DNA of 64,000 nt from Nocardioides carbamazepini (lineage in GTDB: Bacteria; Actinomycetota; Actinomycetes; Propionibacteriales; Nocardioidaceae). The notes beneath the pieces were generated by a model. That model was not told the origin of the DNA and did not search any database. It saw nothing but the letters and a program-made list of their open reading frames with translations. The translations under genes and the position numbers were made by a program. Every line of letters begins with the position of its first letter. Within the stretch, counting starts at the first letter, position 1. The DNA lies in assembly GCF_024614185.1 (NCBI RefSeq), contig NZ_JAHTLF010000016.1, positions 62,001-126,000 of the forward strand. The letters are read 5' to 3'. Shown here in pieces: positions 25,987-34,288 of this stretch.

Positions 25987-26936
25987 GACTGCCCGCCCTC
26001 GTGCTGGCACTGTCCACCCTGCTCGTGCCGGCCGCGGTGGCCGCGCCCGACGACCCGACCCCGACGGTCCCGCCGGACGACGGCGCCCTCCAGCAGACCA
26101 TCGACCCCGACCAGGAGGTCGCCACCGACGACGTCGTCCTGGAGGCCGGCCACGTCGACCTGGGCCCGCGCGACGTGGACGGCGCGTGGACGCTGATGGT
26201 CCATGACGACACCCGGCTCGAGGGCTCGGTCTGGCGCCCGCTCGAGCACGCGGTGATCCGGGTGCGCGACACCGGCATGCAGCAGGTGCCCGACGACCCG
26301 GCGTACGCCTTCCTCGGTGTCGATCCCGGCACCGGCGTGCACGTCGTACCCCAGACGCAGAACCCCGAGGTGGTGTGGCTCGGCTGGAACACGCAGGACC
26401 CCTCGGTGCTGGAGACCGTCGACCGCGGCGTCACTCTGACGCTGAAGGGGGTCGACGGTCCCGGCCACCTGGTCGTCTACCTGCAGGACGGCGGCTTCGG
26501 CGAGCCGGACGTGCTCTGGGACTCGCGTGAGCTCGACGGGCGTGACGTCGCTGACCAGGACCTGTGGGTCGACGTCAACACCCACACCCACGCCAACTGG
26601 GTGTTCAGCGAGCCGGGTGTCCACCTCGTGTCGATCGCGGCCACCGCGACGCTCGTCGACGGCACCGAGCAGACCACGACCGGCACGCTCCGGCTGGCGG
26701 TCGGCGACGCCACCGATCCGGAGCAGGCCCGCCGCGCCGAGGCGAGCGCACCGGGCACGAGTGGCGTGGCGCCCTCCGCTGCCGATACGGAGGCGGCCGA
26801 GGAAGGCGGTACGCCGGTCTGGCCGTGGGGCGTCGGCGCCGGAGCGGTCGTCCTCGTCGGCGTGCTGCTGGCGGTGGTCACGCGCGGGCGTCGTACCCGG
26901 GCCCGGGCACTGGCCGACGACGGGAGCGGCCGATGA
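25974..26936 (+). CDS. Membrane-anchored choice-of-anchor M domain protein
   Basis: A 320-residue protein. The GTG at 25974 is favoured because GGAGGAG at 25959-25965 lies eight bases away. A second GTG at 25983 overlaps the previous stop as GTGA and is an alternative. A Sec signal is followed by one anchor-M module (EAGHVDLGPRDV, then VPQTQNPEVVWLGWNTQD and NTHTHANWVFSEPGVH). After an Ala/Glu linker a single helix (WPWGVGAGAVVLVGVLLAVV) and an Arg-rich tail hold it in the membrane. It is the fourth protein of the cluster with the H-T-H signature. It may be the relay between the wall protein and the receptor. Confidence 0.88.
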   Translation: MSLVRLPALVLALSTLLVPAAVAAPDDPTPTVPPDDGALQQTIDPDQEVATDDVVLEAGHVDLGPRDVDGAWTLMVHDDTRLEGSVWRPLEHAVIRVRDTGMQQVPDDPAYAFLGVDPGTGVHVVPQTQNPEVVWLGWNTQDPSVLETVDRGVTLTLKGVDGPGHLVVYLQDGGFGEPDVLWDSRELDGRDVADQDLWVDVNTHTHANWVFSEPGVHLVSIAATATLVDGTEQTTTGTLRLAVGDATDPEQARRAEASAPGTSGVAPSAADTEAAEEGGTPVWPWGVGAGAVVLVGVLLAVVTRGRRTRARALADDGSGR

Positions 26937-27703
26937 CGACCGGCCTGCAGGTGCGTGGCCTGGACGTCGACCTCGGCGGCCGGCCGGTGCTGCGCGGAGT
27001 CGACCTCGACCTCCGCCCCGGTGAGCTCGTCGGCCTGATCGGCCCCAACGGGGCCGGCAAGACCACCTTGCTGCGCGGCATCCTCGGCCTGACCCGGGTG
27101 CGTGCCGGAGAGGTGCGCATCGACGGCCGACCGGTACGCCGCCGGCGCGGCGAGATCGGCTACGTCCCCCAGCGCCACGAGTTCGCCTGGGACTTCCCGA
27201 TCTCGGTCGAGCAGGTGGTGCTCACCGGTCGGTCGGGGGGCCTGCGTCCCGGTCGCGGGCCCGGGGTCGCGGACTGGAGGGCGGTGGACCGGGCGCTGCG
27301 CCTGGTCGCGATGACCGACCTGCGCCGCCGTCCGGTCGGCGAGCTGTCCGGCGGCCAGCGGCAGCGGGTGCTGGTGGCGCGGGCGCTCGCGCTGGACCCG
27401 TCGGTGCTGCTGCTCGACGAGCCGTTCACCGGCCTGGACCTGCCGACCCAGGAGTCGCTGCTCGCGATGTTCACCGCGCTCGTGGACGGAGCGGAGGGGG
27501 AGGCACGTGCGGTCCTGATGACCACGCACGACATCGCCTCCGCGCTGTTCGCCTGCCGCCGTGTCGTCCTGCTCAACCAGACGGTGGTCGCGACCGGGAC
27601 CGCCGACGAGCTCCGGGCCCGCCCCGACGCGTGGTCGAGCACCTTCGGCGTGGGTGTCGACAGTCCGTTCCTGCGGGTGCTGGACGCAGGAGTGACGGTA
27701 TGA
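26933..27703 (+). CDS. Anchored-repeat ABC transporter ATP-binding subunit
   Basis: A 256-residue ATPase of the metal (ZnuC/MntB) group. Walker A is GPNGAGKTT, with Q-loop YVPQRHEFAWDFPISV, signature ELSGGQRQRVLVARAL, Walker B VLLLDEPFTGLD and H-loop MTTHDIASA. The VPQRHEFAWDFP segment is typical of manganese/zinc importers. ATGA overlaps join it to the gene before and the permease after. It powers uptake through the ABC-3 permease. Confidence 0.95.
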   Translation: MTTGLQVRGLDVDLGGRPVLRGVDLDLRPGELVGLIGPNGAGKTTLLRGILGLTRVRAGEVRIDGRPVRRRRGEIGYVPQRHEFAWDFPISVEQVVLTGRSGGLRPGRGPGVADWRAVDRALRLVAMTDLRRRPVGELSGGQRQRVLVARALALDPSVLLLDEPFTGLDLPTQESLLAMFTALVDGAEGEARAVLMTTHDIASALFACRRVVLLNQTVVATGTADELRARPDAWSSTFGVGVDSPFLRVLDAGVTV

Positions 27704-28584
27704 GCCCGCTCGACTTCCTCGACGACCTGACCAACCCCGACCTGCGCTTCCTGCCCAAGGCGCTGGCAGTGGCGATGATGTCCTCGATCGTGTGCGGGGT
27801 CGTCGGCTGCTACGTCGTGCTGCGCGGCATGGCGTTCATCGGGGACGCCGTCGCCCATGCCGTCTTCCCCGGCCTCGCCGTCGCGTTCGTGCTGTCCGGC
27901 AACCTGATCGTCGGTGGGACGATCGCGGGTGTCCTCACCGCCGTCCTCATCGCGGTGTTCAGCCAGGGGCGGCGCCTCAAGGAGGACTCGGTGATCGGGA
28001 TCTTCTTCGTCGCCGCGTTCGCGCTGGGCGTCGTGATCATCTCCCGGGCGCCGGGGTACGCCGGGTCGCTGCAGCAGTTCCTGTTCGGCTCGATCGCCGG
28101 CGTGCCCGACCGCGACCTCGCCGTGATCGCCGTGACGGGCCTCGTGGTCCTGACCGTGCTGTTCCTGCTCCATCACGGGCTGGTCGCCGTCACGCTCGAC
28201 CGGGAGCTGGCGCGGGTCCTCGGCCTGCGGGTCTTCCTCCACGACCTGGTCCTCTACGTCCTGGTCACGCTGGCCGTGGTGATGTCGGTGCAGACGATCG
28301 GCAACGTCCTGGTGCTGGCGCTGCTGGTGGCGCCCGCCGCGACGGCGCGGCTGCTGACCGACCGGCTCGGCGTGATGATGACCCTCGCCCCCGTGGTCGG
28401 CGTGCTCGGCGCGACCGTGGGGCTCTACGTGTCGTGGTCGTGGGACCTGCCCGTCGGCGGCACGATCGTGCTGGTGCTGGCGGCCGCCTTCCTCCTCGCC
28501 TGGCTCGCCGCGCCCCGGCACGGCGTCCTCGCCGTCATGGCACGGGCCGGCTCGGGCCTCGGTCGTCCCGAGGTCCGGCCGTGA
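27700..28584 (+). CDS. Anchored-repeat ABC transporter permease (ABC-3 metal family)
   Basis: A 294-residue permease with about eight helices. Family blocks include VCGVVGCYVVLRGMAFIGDA, then VAHAVFPGLAVAF, FSQGRRLKEDSVIGIFFVAA, VTLDRELARVLGLRV and GNVLVLALLVAPAATARLLT. These are the hallmarks of zinc/manganese/iron ABC-3 channels. The start overlaps the ATPase gene and the stop overlaps the next permease gene as GTGA. The set of receptor, ATPase and channel is complete. Confidence 0.95.
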   Translation: MSPLDFLDDLTNPDLRFLPKALAVAMMSSIVCGVVGCYVVLRGMAFIGDAVAHAVFPGLAVAFVLSGNLIVGGTIAGVLTAVLIAVFSQGRRLKEDSVIGIFFVAAFALGVVIISRAPGYAGSLQQFLFGSIAGVPDRDLAVIAVTGLVVLTVLFLLHHGLVAVTLDRELARVLGLRVFLHDLVLYVLVTLAVVMSVQTIGNVLVLALLVAPAATARLLTDRLGVMMTLAPVVGVLGATVGLYVSWSWDLPVGGTIVLVLAAAFLLAWLAAPRHGVLAVMARAGSGLGRPEVRP

Positions 28585-29582
28585 CGACAGCGAGCCCGCC
28601 GGCTCCGTCCCGGGGCGGGGGCGCGGACCTGCAGGTGTGGCTGGTCCTGGGTGTGCTGCTGGCAGCGGTGCCGGCGCAGCGGCTGCTCGGCGATCGCCTG
28701 GAGGGCGCCGCCTTCCAGACCTGGGCCACCGTCTTCCTCGCCATCGTCGTCCAGTCGATCCCGTTCCTCGTCCTGGGCGTGCTGCTCTCGGGCCTGATCT
28801 CCGCGCTGCTGTCCGAGCGGGTCGTCTCCCGGGCCCTGCCGCGGAACCCCGTGCTGGCGGTGCCGGTCGCGGGGATCGCCGGGATCGGCCTGCCCACGTG
28901 CGAGTGTGCCGCGGTGCCCGTGGCCTCCGGGCTGGCCCGGCGCGGCGTACCCGCACCCGTCGCGCTGACGTTCCTGCTCGCCGCGCCCGCGATCAACCCG
29001 GCCGTCATCATCTCCACCGCGGTCGCCTTCCAGGGCCGCACCGACATGGTCGTCGGCCGGTTCGTCGCCTCCCTGCTGGTCGCCGTGGTGATCGGCTGGA
29101 TCTACGTCGGTGTCGCCGGCCGGGTGCCCGCGCTGCGCCTGCCCCGGATCAGCGAGGTCCGCCACGCGCATGGCAACGACACGAGGTGGTCCCGGTTCGT
29201 CGGTGCGGCCTGGCACGACCTGCTCCCCGCCGGCGGCTTCCTCGTGATCGGCGGGATGGTCGCGGCGGCGGTCAACGTGCTCGTCCCGGTGAGCATCGTG
29301 GAGTCGGTCGCCGGTCAGTGGCTGGCCGGCATCGTCGTGCTCGCCGCCTTCGCCTTCCTCGTCGCGCTGTGCTCCGAGGCCGACGCCTTCGTGGCGGCCA
29401 GCCTCACGGCGTTCTCCGACACCGCGAAGCTGGTCTTCCTCGTCGTGGGCCCCGTCATGGACATCAAGCTCGCCGCGATGGAGGCGGGCCAGTTCGGCCG
29501 CGGCTTCGCGGTCCAGTTCGTGCCACTCGTCCTGGTGGTCGCCACCGTGATCGCCTCCGTCGTCGGGTGGGTGCTGCTGTGA
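28581..29582 (+). CDS. UPF0718-type permease (YraQ family)
   Basis: A 333-residue membrane protein with about eight helices in two homologous halves. The first half carries the GIGLPTCECAAVPVASGL motif, in which two Cys of P-T-C-E-C could hold a soft metal. The second half has ALCSEADAFVAASLTAFSD, then FLVVGPVMDIKLAAM. Relatives include ArsP and putative two-component permeases. It starts at GTG 28581, overlapping the zinc permease, and its stop overlaps the next gene. The operon position implies a role in zinc-starved cells, possibly moving a metal complex. The direction of transport is unknown. Confidence 0.85.
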   Translation: MTTASPPAPSRGGGADLQVWLVLGVLLAAVPAQRLLGDRLEGAAFQTWATVFLAIVVQSIPFLVLGVLLSGLISALLSERVVSRALPRNPVLAVPVAGIAGIGLPTCECAAVPVASGLARRGVPAPVALTFLLAAPAINPAVIISTAVAFQGRTDMVVGRFVASLLVAVVIGWIYVGVAGRVPALRLPRISEVRHAHGNDTRWSRFVGAAWHDLLPAGGFLVIGGMVAAAVNVLVPVSIVESVAGQWLAGIVVLAAFAFLVALCSEADAFVAASLTAFSDTAKLVFLVVGPVMDIKLAAMEAGQFGRGFAVQFVPLVLVVATVIASVVGWVLL

Positions 29583-30265
29583 ACCGGAACGCCCAGGCCG
29601 TCGTCCTCGCCGCGATCGGTGCGGTCGCCCTGCGGGTCGGCATCACCGACGAGTACGCCCGCTATGTCAACGACTGGATGAGGTGGCCGCTCGTCGTCAG
29701 CGGTGGCGCGATGGTGGCGCTTGCCTTCCTCGCGGTGTTCAGCCGCGACCACGACGACAGCGAGGCGTCGTCGGCGGTGTGGGCCATGCTGCTCCCGGTC
29801 GTGATCGCCTTCGTCGTCCAGCCGCCCGCCCTCGGCGCGTACGTCGCCGAGCGCCGGTCCAACGACGTGAGCGCCGTGCAGTACGACAGGGCCGCGGTCG
29901 CGCCGCTGCCAGCGGGCCGGGTCAGCGACCTGCTGGTCTCGGAGTTCGTCGCCTACGCCTCGGTGTACGGCGAGGTGCTGGCCGGTGCGCAGGTACGGCT
30001 GCGCGGCTTCGTCACCCACGACGAGGACGGCTGGTACGTCACCCGGCTCTCGATCAGCTGCTGCGCCGCGGACGCGCTGGCCTTCCGGGTCCGGGTCGAT
30101 GGCGCCGACGGGGTCGACGGGTCCGCGCCCGGCGACGAGGAGTGGGTCGAGGTCGTCGGAACCTGGGTCGAGGGGACCGGCGAGGGAGTCGGAGCCGAGG
30201 ACGCGCCGGTCCTCACCGCCACCGAGATCACGCCGACGGACCCGCCGAAGCGCCCCTACGAGTGA
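29579..30265 (+). CDS. TIGR03943/DUF1980 family membrane protein
   Basis: A 228-residue protein with two or three N-terminal helices, then a soluble beta domain of the DUF1980 type with VRLRGFVTHDEDGWYVTRLS, the ISCCAAD Cys pair and WVEVVGTW. Members commonly sit directly after UPF0718 permeases, and here the stop and start overlap as GTGA. The two are therefore probably a transporter pair. The CC pair resembles a metal ligand. It is the last gene of the operon that begins at Zur box 1. The function is unproven in the literature known to me. Confidence 0.85.
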   Translation: MNRNAQAVVLAAIGAVALRVGITDEYARYVNDWMRWPLVVSGGAMVALAFLAVFSRDHDDSEASSAVWAMLLPVVIAFVVQPPALGAYVAERRSNDVSAVQYDRAAVAPLPAGRVSDLLVSEFVAYASVYGEVLAGAQVRLRGFVTHDEDGWYVTRLSISCCAADALAFRVRVDGADGVDGSAPGDEEWVEVVGTWVEGTGEGVGAEDAPVLTATEITPTDPPKRPYE

Positions 30266-30272
30266 CCGCTCC

Positions 30273-30713
30273 TCAGTACTGCCGCGCGCGCTGGGCCGTC
30301 GGCCCGTCCAGGTGGACCGGCCGGTGACCGATCCGGCTGAACGGCGCGGCGAGGATCGCGCCGAGCAGGCCGCCGAGGCCGTTGTGCCACACGTCGGCCA
30401 GCGACGGCACCCGGGTCGGGAGGAACTGCTGCTGCGCCAGCTCGATGCACGCTGATGCGAGCACCGTCACCGCCGCCGCGAGGAGCGGTCGGCCGAGCAG
30501 GACCGCGAGCAGGAAGCCGGCCGGCACGAAGAGGGCCACGTTCGCGATCACCTCGGTCTCGCTCCAGTCCAGCCGTCCGTCGCTGGCCCGCCGCGCCGCC
30601 GCCCCGGCCAGGTCGAACGCCCACCGGCCCGCCGACGGGTCGGCCAGGGTGAGCCGGGCGACGACGACGGAGTAGCAGGCCAGGAGGACGGCGGCGACGG
30701 GGCGGCGGATCAT
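30273..30713 (-). CDS. VanZ-family membrane protein
   Basis: A 146-residue protein with four helices. The VanZ motif is visible: an ENV-like segment EVIANVALFVPAGFLLAV, then ACIELAQQQFLPTRVPSLAD and VWHNGLGGLLGA. The start at ATG 30713 gives a clean first helix, while a longer start at 30749 adds an unlikely leader. It converges on the zinc operon with seven bases between stops. VanZ itself affects teicoplanin resistance, but most members are of unknown role. No link to zinc is visible. Confidence 0.82.
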   Translation of the reverse strand: MIRRPVAAVLLACYSVVVARLTLADPSAGRWAFDLAGAAARRASDGRLDWSETEVIANVALFVPAGFLLAVLLGRPLLAAAVTVLASACIELAQQQFLPTRVPSLADVWHNGLGGLLGAILAAPFSRIGHRPVHLDGPTAQRARQY

Positions 30714-30803
30714 GCTCTCGACGCTAGGTCGGCCGATCGGGCCGGACATCGGTCGCGGGTGCCGTCGGCCGGTACCTGGGGACCGGTCCCCAGGTACCGA
30801 CCG

Positions 30804-30926
30804 TCAGCCCTGGCGTCCCTTCATCCGAGGGTTCCGCTTGTTGATCACGTAGATCCGCCCGCGGCGGCGGACCACCTGCGCGCCCGGCTGGCGCTTCAGC
30901 GACCGGATCGAGTTGCGCACCTTCAC
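30804..30926 (-). CDS. rpmJ: 50S ribosomal protein L36, zinc-free paralogue
   Basis: A 40-residue L36 ([19 protein letters not shown], then [20 protein letters not shown]). The canonical zinc ligands of L36, three Cys and a His, are all absent, and KRQPGAQ replaces the first CxxC. It is therefore the C-minus form, which spares zinc. It is the last gene of a four-gene leftward operon from Zur box 2, and its GTG start overlaps the L32 stop by four bases. A zinc-containing copy is expected elsewhere in the genome. Confidence 0.93.
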   Translation of the reverse strand: MKVRNSIRSLKRQPGAQVVRRRGRIYVINKRNPRMKGRQG

Positions 30927-31111
30927 CGCTTGGTCCTCCTGCCCGTCGTGGGGTCGACCAGTCCGTCCATCACCGCGCCGATCAGCCGTCGGGGCACCCG
31001 GTGGGTGCGGCCGTCGATGGTCACCGGCACCAGGTCCGGCGCCGTCGCCTTCCACTGTGCCCGGCGGTGCCGGGTGTTGCTGCGGGAGGTCCGGCGCTTG
31101 GGTACTGCCAT
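30923..31111 (-). CDS. rpmF: 50S ribosomal protein L32, zinc-free paralogue
   Basis: A 62-residue L32 ([20 protein letters not shown]). It has the standard N-terminal block but no cysteine at all, whereas the usual actinobacterial L32 has a four-Cys zinc site. The C-terminal half is replaced by [20 protein letters not shown]. The start codon shares one base with the stop of the degenerate CobW gene. It is predicted to replace the zinc form in starved cells. Confidence 0.93.
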   Translation of the reverse strand: MAVPKRRTSRSNTRHRRAQWKATAPDLVPVTIDGRTHRVPRRLIGAVMDGLVDPTTGRRTKR

Positions 31112-32175
31112 CACGCCACCTGCCGGATAGGGCCCAGCCAGGGCTCGAAGCCGTCCTCGCTGACCGACCAGGTGCCGCGCTCGCCCTCGGCGACCAGCAG
31201 CTCCTCGAAGGCCGGGCGCAGGTGCGCGGGCGCCGCACCGACACCGGTGAGCACGATGCGGGTGAACGCGGCGCGACGGCCCCAGCCGGCATGGTCGCCG
31301 ATGCTGAGCTGGCCGCCCGCGCCGTCCCACTCCAGCGCGCGCCCGGACCGGGTCGGCAGCCAGAAGCAGCCTCGCGAGCGGTGGGCTCCGCCACCGATGA
31401 GCTCGAGCGACTCCAGCAGCCGGTCGGGGTGGAACGGTCGGGGCGCCCGCAGGTCGACCCGCCACACGCCCTCGGTCCTGATGTCGGGCAGCGCGTGGGC
31501 TCGGGTGGGGCTGGTCCAGTCGTCGCTGTGTGCGCGCTGGTGCAGGCTCCCCAGCAACTGCCGGCTCTCCAGGCCGTGGCCGCCTTCGAGCACCGGGACG
31601 CCCGGGCGGGCCAGGGCCTCGACCAGGCCCCGCGCGACCGGGTCGGGACCGTCGTCGAAGGTCAGCACGTCGGCGTACTCCACCATCGCGGCCAGCACCT
31701 CGCCGACGCCACGACGATCGTCGGCCGCGCAGTGCAGCCCGCGGTCGGCGAGCAGGTCGTCGCCGAGCAGGTCGCGCACGGGATGACGGGTGCCGAGCGC
31801 CGTGACGACCGTGGCGACCCGCAGGAAGCGGGCCAGGCGGGTGTCCCAGGTGAGCACCGAGCACAGGTGCCCCGCCTCGGCGCCCACGGGGAGGTGGGCG
31901 ACGATGCTGTGCCAACGGCCGTCGCGGGCGAGGCGTTCGAGCGTCGGCACGATGTCCTCGCGGATGGCGCACGTGACGCACGCATGCTCGAGCAGGAGCT
32001 CGTGGGTCTCGACGACGCCGGACAGGTCGCTGACCGTCCGGGTGAGCAGGCCGCGCTCCGGGTCGATCTCGTGGCGCACCGCGACGGCGTCGGGCAGGCC
32101 GAACTGCAGGCCGACCATCGTCGTGGCCATGGCGTCCGGGTCGACTCCGGTCAGCAGGACGACAGGCACCCTCAT
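31111..32175 (-). CDS. Degenerate CobW/COG0523 protein inside the zinc-free ribosomal operon
   Basis: A 354-residue protein with CobW architecture. The N-terminal strand [20 protein letters not shown] sits where Walker A should be, but the GxxGxGKT residues are lost. CVTCAIRED replaces the GCLCC metal motif. The C-terminal CobW domain is clear ([20 protein letters not shown], then [12 protein letters not shown] and [10 protein letters not shown]). It is coupled to L31 upstream (four-base overlap) and L32 downstream. Mycobacterial C-minus ribosomal operons carry a comparable CobW-type protein, Mrf, which recruits the hibernation factor Mpy to ribosomes. A similar role here is an inference by position. 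It is unlikely to be a GTPase. Confidence 0.82.
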   Translation of the reverse strand: MRVPVVLLTGVDPDAMATTMVGLQFGLPDAVAVRHEIDPERGLLTRTVSDLSGVVETHELLLEHACVTCAIREDIVPTLERLARDGRWHSIVAHLPVGAEAGHLCSVLTWDTRLARFLRVATVVTALGTRHPVRDLLGDDLLADRGLHCAADDRRGVGEVLAAMVEYADVLTFDDGPDPVARGLVEALARPGVPVLEGGHGLESRQLLGSLHQRAHSDDWTSPTRAHALPDIRTEGVWRVDLRAPRPFHPDRLLESLELIGGGAHRSRGCFWLPTRSGRALEWDGAGGQLSIGDHAGWGRRAAFTRIVLTGVGAAPAHLRPAFEELLVAEGERGTWSVSEDGFEPWLGPIRQVA

Positions 32176-32435
32176 CGCGCGCCGCCCCGCCGGCCGTACC
32201 GCCGCTCGAACGCCTCGACGCGACCCTCGGTGTCGAGCACCCGGCCCTGGCCGGTCCAGAGCGGGTGGCTGTGCACGCTCACGTCGACGTCCACGACCGG
32301 GTACGACGTCCCGTCGACCTCGACCCTCCGGCCGTCCACCCCGTCGACGAGCGTCGACCGGGTGAGCATCAGGTCGCCCGTCGCGCGGTCGCGGAAGACG
32401 ACGGGCCCGTAGGCGGGGTGGATGCCCTGTTTCAT
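32172..32435 (-). CDS. rpmE2: 50S ribosomal protein L31 type B, zinc-free
   Basis: An 87-residue L31 of the B type ([40 protein letters not shown]). The Cys residues of type A are absent. ATG 32435 lies 23 bases from Zur box 2. It is the first gene of the leftward operon L31-CobW-L32-L36. Replacement of L31 by L31B under zinc limitation is established in Bacillus and Streptomyces. Confidence 0.95.
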   Translation of the reverse strand: MKQGIHPAYGPVVFRDRATGDLMLTRSTLVDGVDGRRVEVDGTSYPVVDVDVSVHSHPLWTGQGRVLDTEGRVEAFERRYGRRGGAR

Positions 32436-32457
32436 CGCTTGCTCCTTGCGGTTAGAA

Positions 32458-32472
32458 TGAGAATCATTCTCA
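32458..32472. promoter_or_regulatory. Zur box 2 (bidirectional, ribosomal paralogue operons)
   Basis: TGAGAATCATTCTCA is symmetric except at its central base and fits TGAnAAnnnTTnTCA. It lies in the 59-bp gap between the divergent L31 and L28 genes, 22 bases from each start codon. A single Zur dimer pair would control both ribosomal operons. Confidence 0.92.
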
Positions 32473-32494
32473 ATCATAGAGCAGGAGGGAAGCG

Positions 32495-32731
32495 ATGTCA
32501 CAGGTGTGCCAGGTCACCGGGGCCAGCCCCGGGTTCGGCAACCACGTGTCGCACTCGCACCGACGGACCCGACGGCGCTTCGACGTCAACATCCAGCGCA
32601 AGCGCTACTGGGTCCCGTCCTTGGGGCGACACATCACGCTGCGGGTCTCCGCCCGCGGCATCAAGACCATCGACCAGCGGGGGATCGAGGCCGTCGTGGC
32701 CGACCTCCGGGCCCGAGGAGAGAGGCTCTGA
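32495..32731 (+). CDS. rpmB2: 50S ribosomal protein L28, zinc-free paralogue
   Basis: A 78-residue L28 ([20 protein letters not shown]). Only the first Cys of the N-terminal zinc knuckle remains (VCQVTG in place of CxxC), so the metal site is lost. GGAGGG lies before the ATG. It is the first gene of the rightward operon L28-L33-S14. This order is the same as in the Zur-repressed operons of mycobacteria and streptomycetes. Confidence 0.95.
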   Translation: MSQVCQVTGASPGFGNHVSHSHRRTRRRFDVNIQRKRYWVPSLGRHITLRVSARGIKTIDQRGIEAVVADLRARGERL

Positions 32732-32732
32732 C

Positions 32733-32912
32733 ATGGCCGGATCGAAGGGGAAGGCATCCGACGTGCGCCCGATCGTGAAGCTCCGCTCCACCGGCGGGAG
32801 CGGCTACACCTACGTCACTCGCAAGAACCGCCGCAACGACCCCGACCGGCTGCGGCTGCGCAAGTACGACCCCGTGCTGCGCCGCCACGTCGAGTTCCGC
32901 GAGGAGCGCTGA
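32733..32912 (+). CDS. rpmG2: 50S ribosomal protein L33, zinc-free paralogue
   Basis: A 59-residue L33 ([20 protein letters not shown], then [20 protein letters not shown]). Neither CxxC pair is present. The ATG at 32733 follows the L28 stop by one base, and its stop overlaps the S14 start as TGATG. The spacing shows a coupled operon. Confidence 0.95.
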   Translation: MAGSKGKASDVRPIVKLRSTGGSGYTYVTRKNRRNDPDRLRLRKYDPVLRRHVEFREER

Positions 32913-33217
32913 TGGCCTCGCAGGCGAAGATCGCCGCCGAGGCGCGGCGCCGGGCCACCGTCGCGAGGTACGCCGACCGGCGGGCCCTGCTCAAGGAGCG
33001 GGTCCGCCGCGCCGCGCCGGGCTCGGCCGAGCTGGCCGAGGCGGTCCGGGCGCTCGCCCGGCTGCCGCGGGACGCCTCGCCCGTGCGGCTCCGCAACCGC
33101 GACCAGGTCGACGGCCGTCCGCGCGGCTACCTGCGCAAGGCCGGGCTCTCGCGGATCCGGTTCCGGGCCCTGGCCCACCGCGGTGAGCTGCCCGGGATCA
33201 CGACGTCGAGCTGGTGA
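32912..33217 (+). CDS. rpsN2: 30S ribosomal protein S14, zinc-free long form
   Basis: A 101-residue S14 of the long C-minus type ([59 protein letters not shown]). The short form's CxxC-x13-CxxC is absent. Its 3' end overlaps the 3' end of the convergent CobW GTPase gene by 20 bases. The companion rpsR2 (S18) seen in some Zur operons is not present here. Confidence 0.95.
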   Translation: MASQAKIAAEARRRATVARYADRRALLKERVRRAAPGSAELAEAVRALARLPRDASPVRLRNRDQVDGRPRGYLRKAGLSRIRFRALAHRGELPGITTSSW

Positions 33218-34229
33218 GGCGCCGGAGCCGCTCCAGGATCCGCAGCCCGTCGGGATCGGGCTCGGTCGCGGGAGCGAGGGCCGCCCGCAGCCGGCGCGCG
33301 GCCGAGGCGGCGTCCAGTCCGATGCCGATCGCGACCAGCTCGCTGCCGGCGGGTGCCGGGCGGAGGCCGGCGACATGGACCTGGCCGCCGACCACGTTGA
33401 CGACGTACCCCCGGCGGCCGCGGGCGGTGTCGACCGCGACCGTCCCCTTCATCCGGTAGGCGCCGGTGGGCGGCGCGAGCAGCACGTCCGCCACGCGGCC
33501 GGGTGACACGGCGTCGTCGGTGCGGACGGAGGCGGACGCCGCGTGCGGGCCGTGCTCGTCGTCGGTCGCGGCGCGCTCGGCGCGCAGCAGCGCGGCGAGG
33601 GGGAGCTGGTCCGGCGGGTCCTCGGTCAGCGCGACGTCATGGATCAGGGCGGGATCGACCCGGCCGCGCGAGGTGCGGACGACGTGCGCGGCCGGGTTCA
33701 CCTCGCGGACCCGGCCCTCGATCGCCGTGAGCGTGTCCTCGCGGGTCGCCGCGGGGAGCAGATCCACCTTGTTGACCACCACGAGCGTGGCTACCGAGAA
33801 CCGGGCGGGCGGCATGCCGCCGTCGTCGACCGTGGTGAAGTACTCCACCGCGTCGATCACGTCGACCACCCCGCCGGGTCGCACCCGTGGCGCCGCGCTG
33901 CCCTGGATCATCTGCGCCAGCGCGCCCGGCTCGGCGAGCCCGCTCGCCTCGACCACGATGGCGTCGAGTGCGAGCCGGGGGTTCGCGAGCTTCTCCAGCG
34001 CGGCGTCCAGGCCCGACACGTCCTCGAGACAGCACAGGCAGCCGCCCGCGATCGACACCGGCTCGTCGACCTGTCCGGTGACCAGGCCGACGTCGACGTT
34101 GATCGCGCCGAAGTCGTTGACGATCACGCCGATCCGCGCGCCGGGCTGGCGCAGCAGCCGGTTGAGCAGGGTGGTCTTGCCCGCGCCGAGGTGCCCGGTC
34201 AGGGCGGTCACGGGCACGTGCGGGCTCAC
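33198..34229 (-). CDS. CobW-family (COG0523) GTP-binding metallochaperone
   Basis: A 343-residue GTPase. Walker A is LTGHLGAGKTTLLNRLL, the metal-binding motif is GGCLCCLEDV, then EASGLAEPGAL, VVNKVDLLPA (NKxD) and a C-terminal CobW domain (GAYRMKGTVAVDTARGRRGY, then VVNVVGGQVHVAGL). All active elements are intact, unlike the CobW protein at 31111. A Zur box lies 15 bases upstream of the start. COG0523 proteins of this group (ZigA, ZNG1-like) deliver zinc to client enzymes under starvation. Clients are not known. Confidence 0.92.
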   Translation of the reverse strand: MSPHVPVTALTGHLGAGKTTLLNRLLRQPGARIGVIVNDFGAINVDVGLVTGQVDEPVSIAGGCLCCLEDVSGLDAALEKLANPRLALDAIVVEASGLAEPGALAQMIQGSAAPRVRPGGVVDVIDAVEYFTTVDDGGMPPARFSVATLVVVNKVDLLPAATREDTLTAIEGRVREVNPAAHVVRTSRGRVDPALIHDVALTEDPPDQLPLAALLRAERAATDDEHGPHAASASVRTDDAVSPGRVADVLLAPPTGAYRMKGTVAVDTARGRRGYVVNVVGGQVHVAGLRPAPAGSELVAIGIGLDAASAARRLRAALAPATEPDPDGLRILERLRRLTSSTS

Positions 34230-34243
34230 GTCCCCAGCCTAGT

Positions 34244-34258
34244 TGACAACGATTCTCA
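34244..34258. promoter_or_regulatory. Zur box 3 (CobW GTPase / YibE-F intergenic)
   Basis: TGACAACGATTCTCA agrees with TGAnAAnnnTTnTCA. It is 15 bases before the CobW gene (leftward) and 31 bases before the YibE/F gene (rightward). The site therefore predicts zinc control of both genes. The left arm is slightly weaker than in boxes 1 and 2. Confidence 0.82.
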
Positions 34259-34288
34259 TATCGGGGCCGGTCGTGGCAGGGTGTCCGC

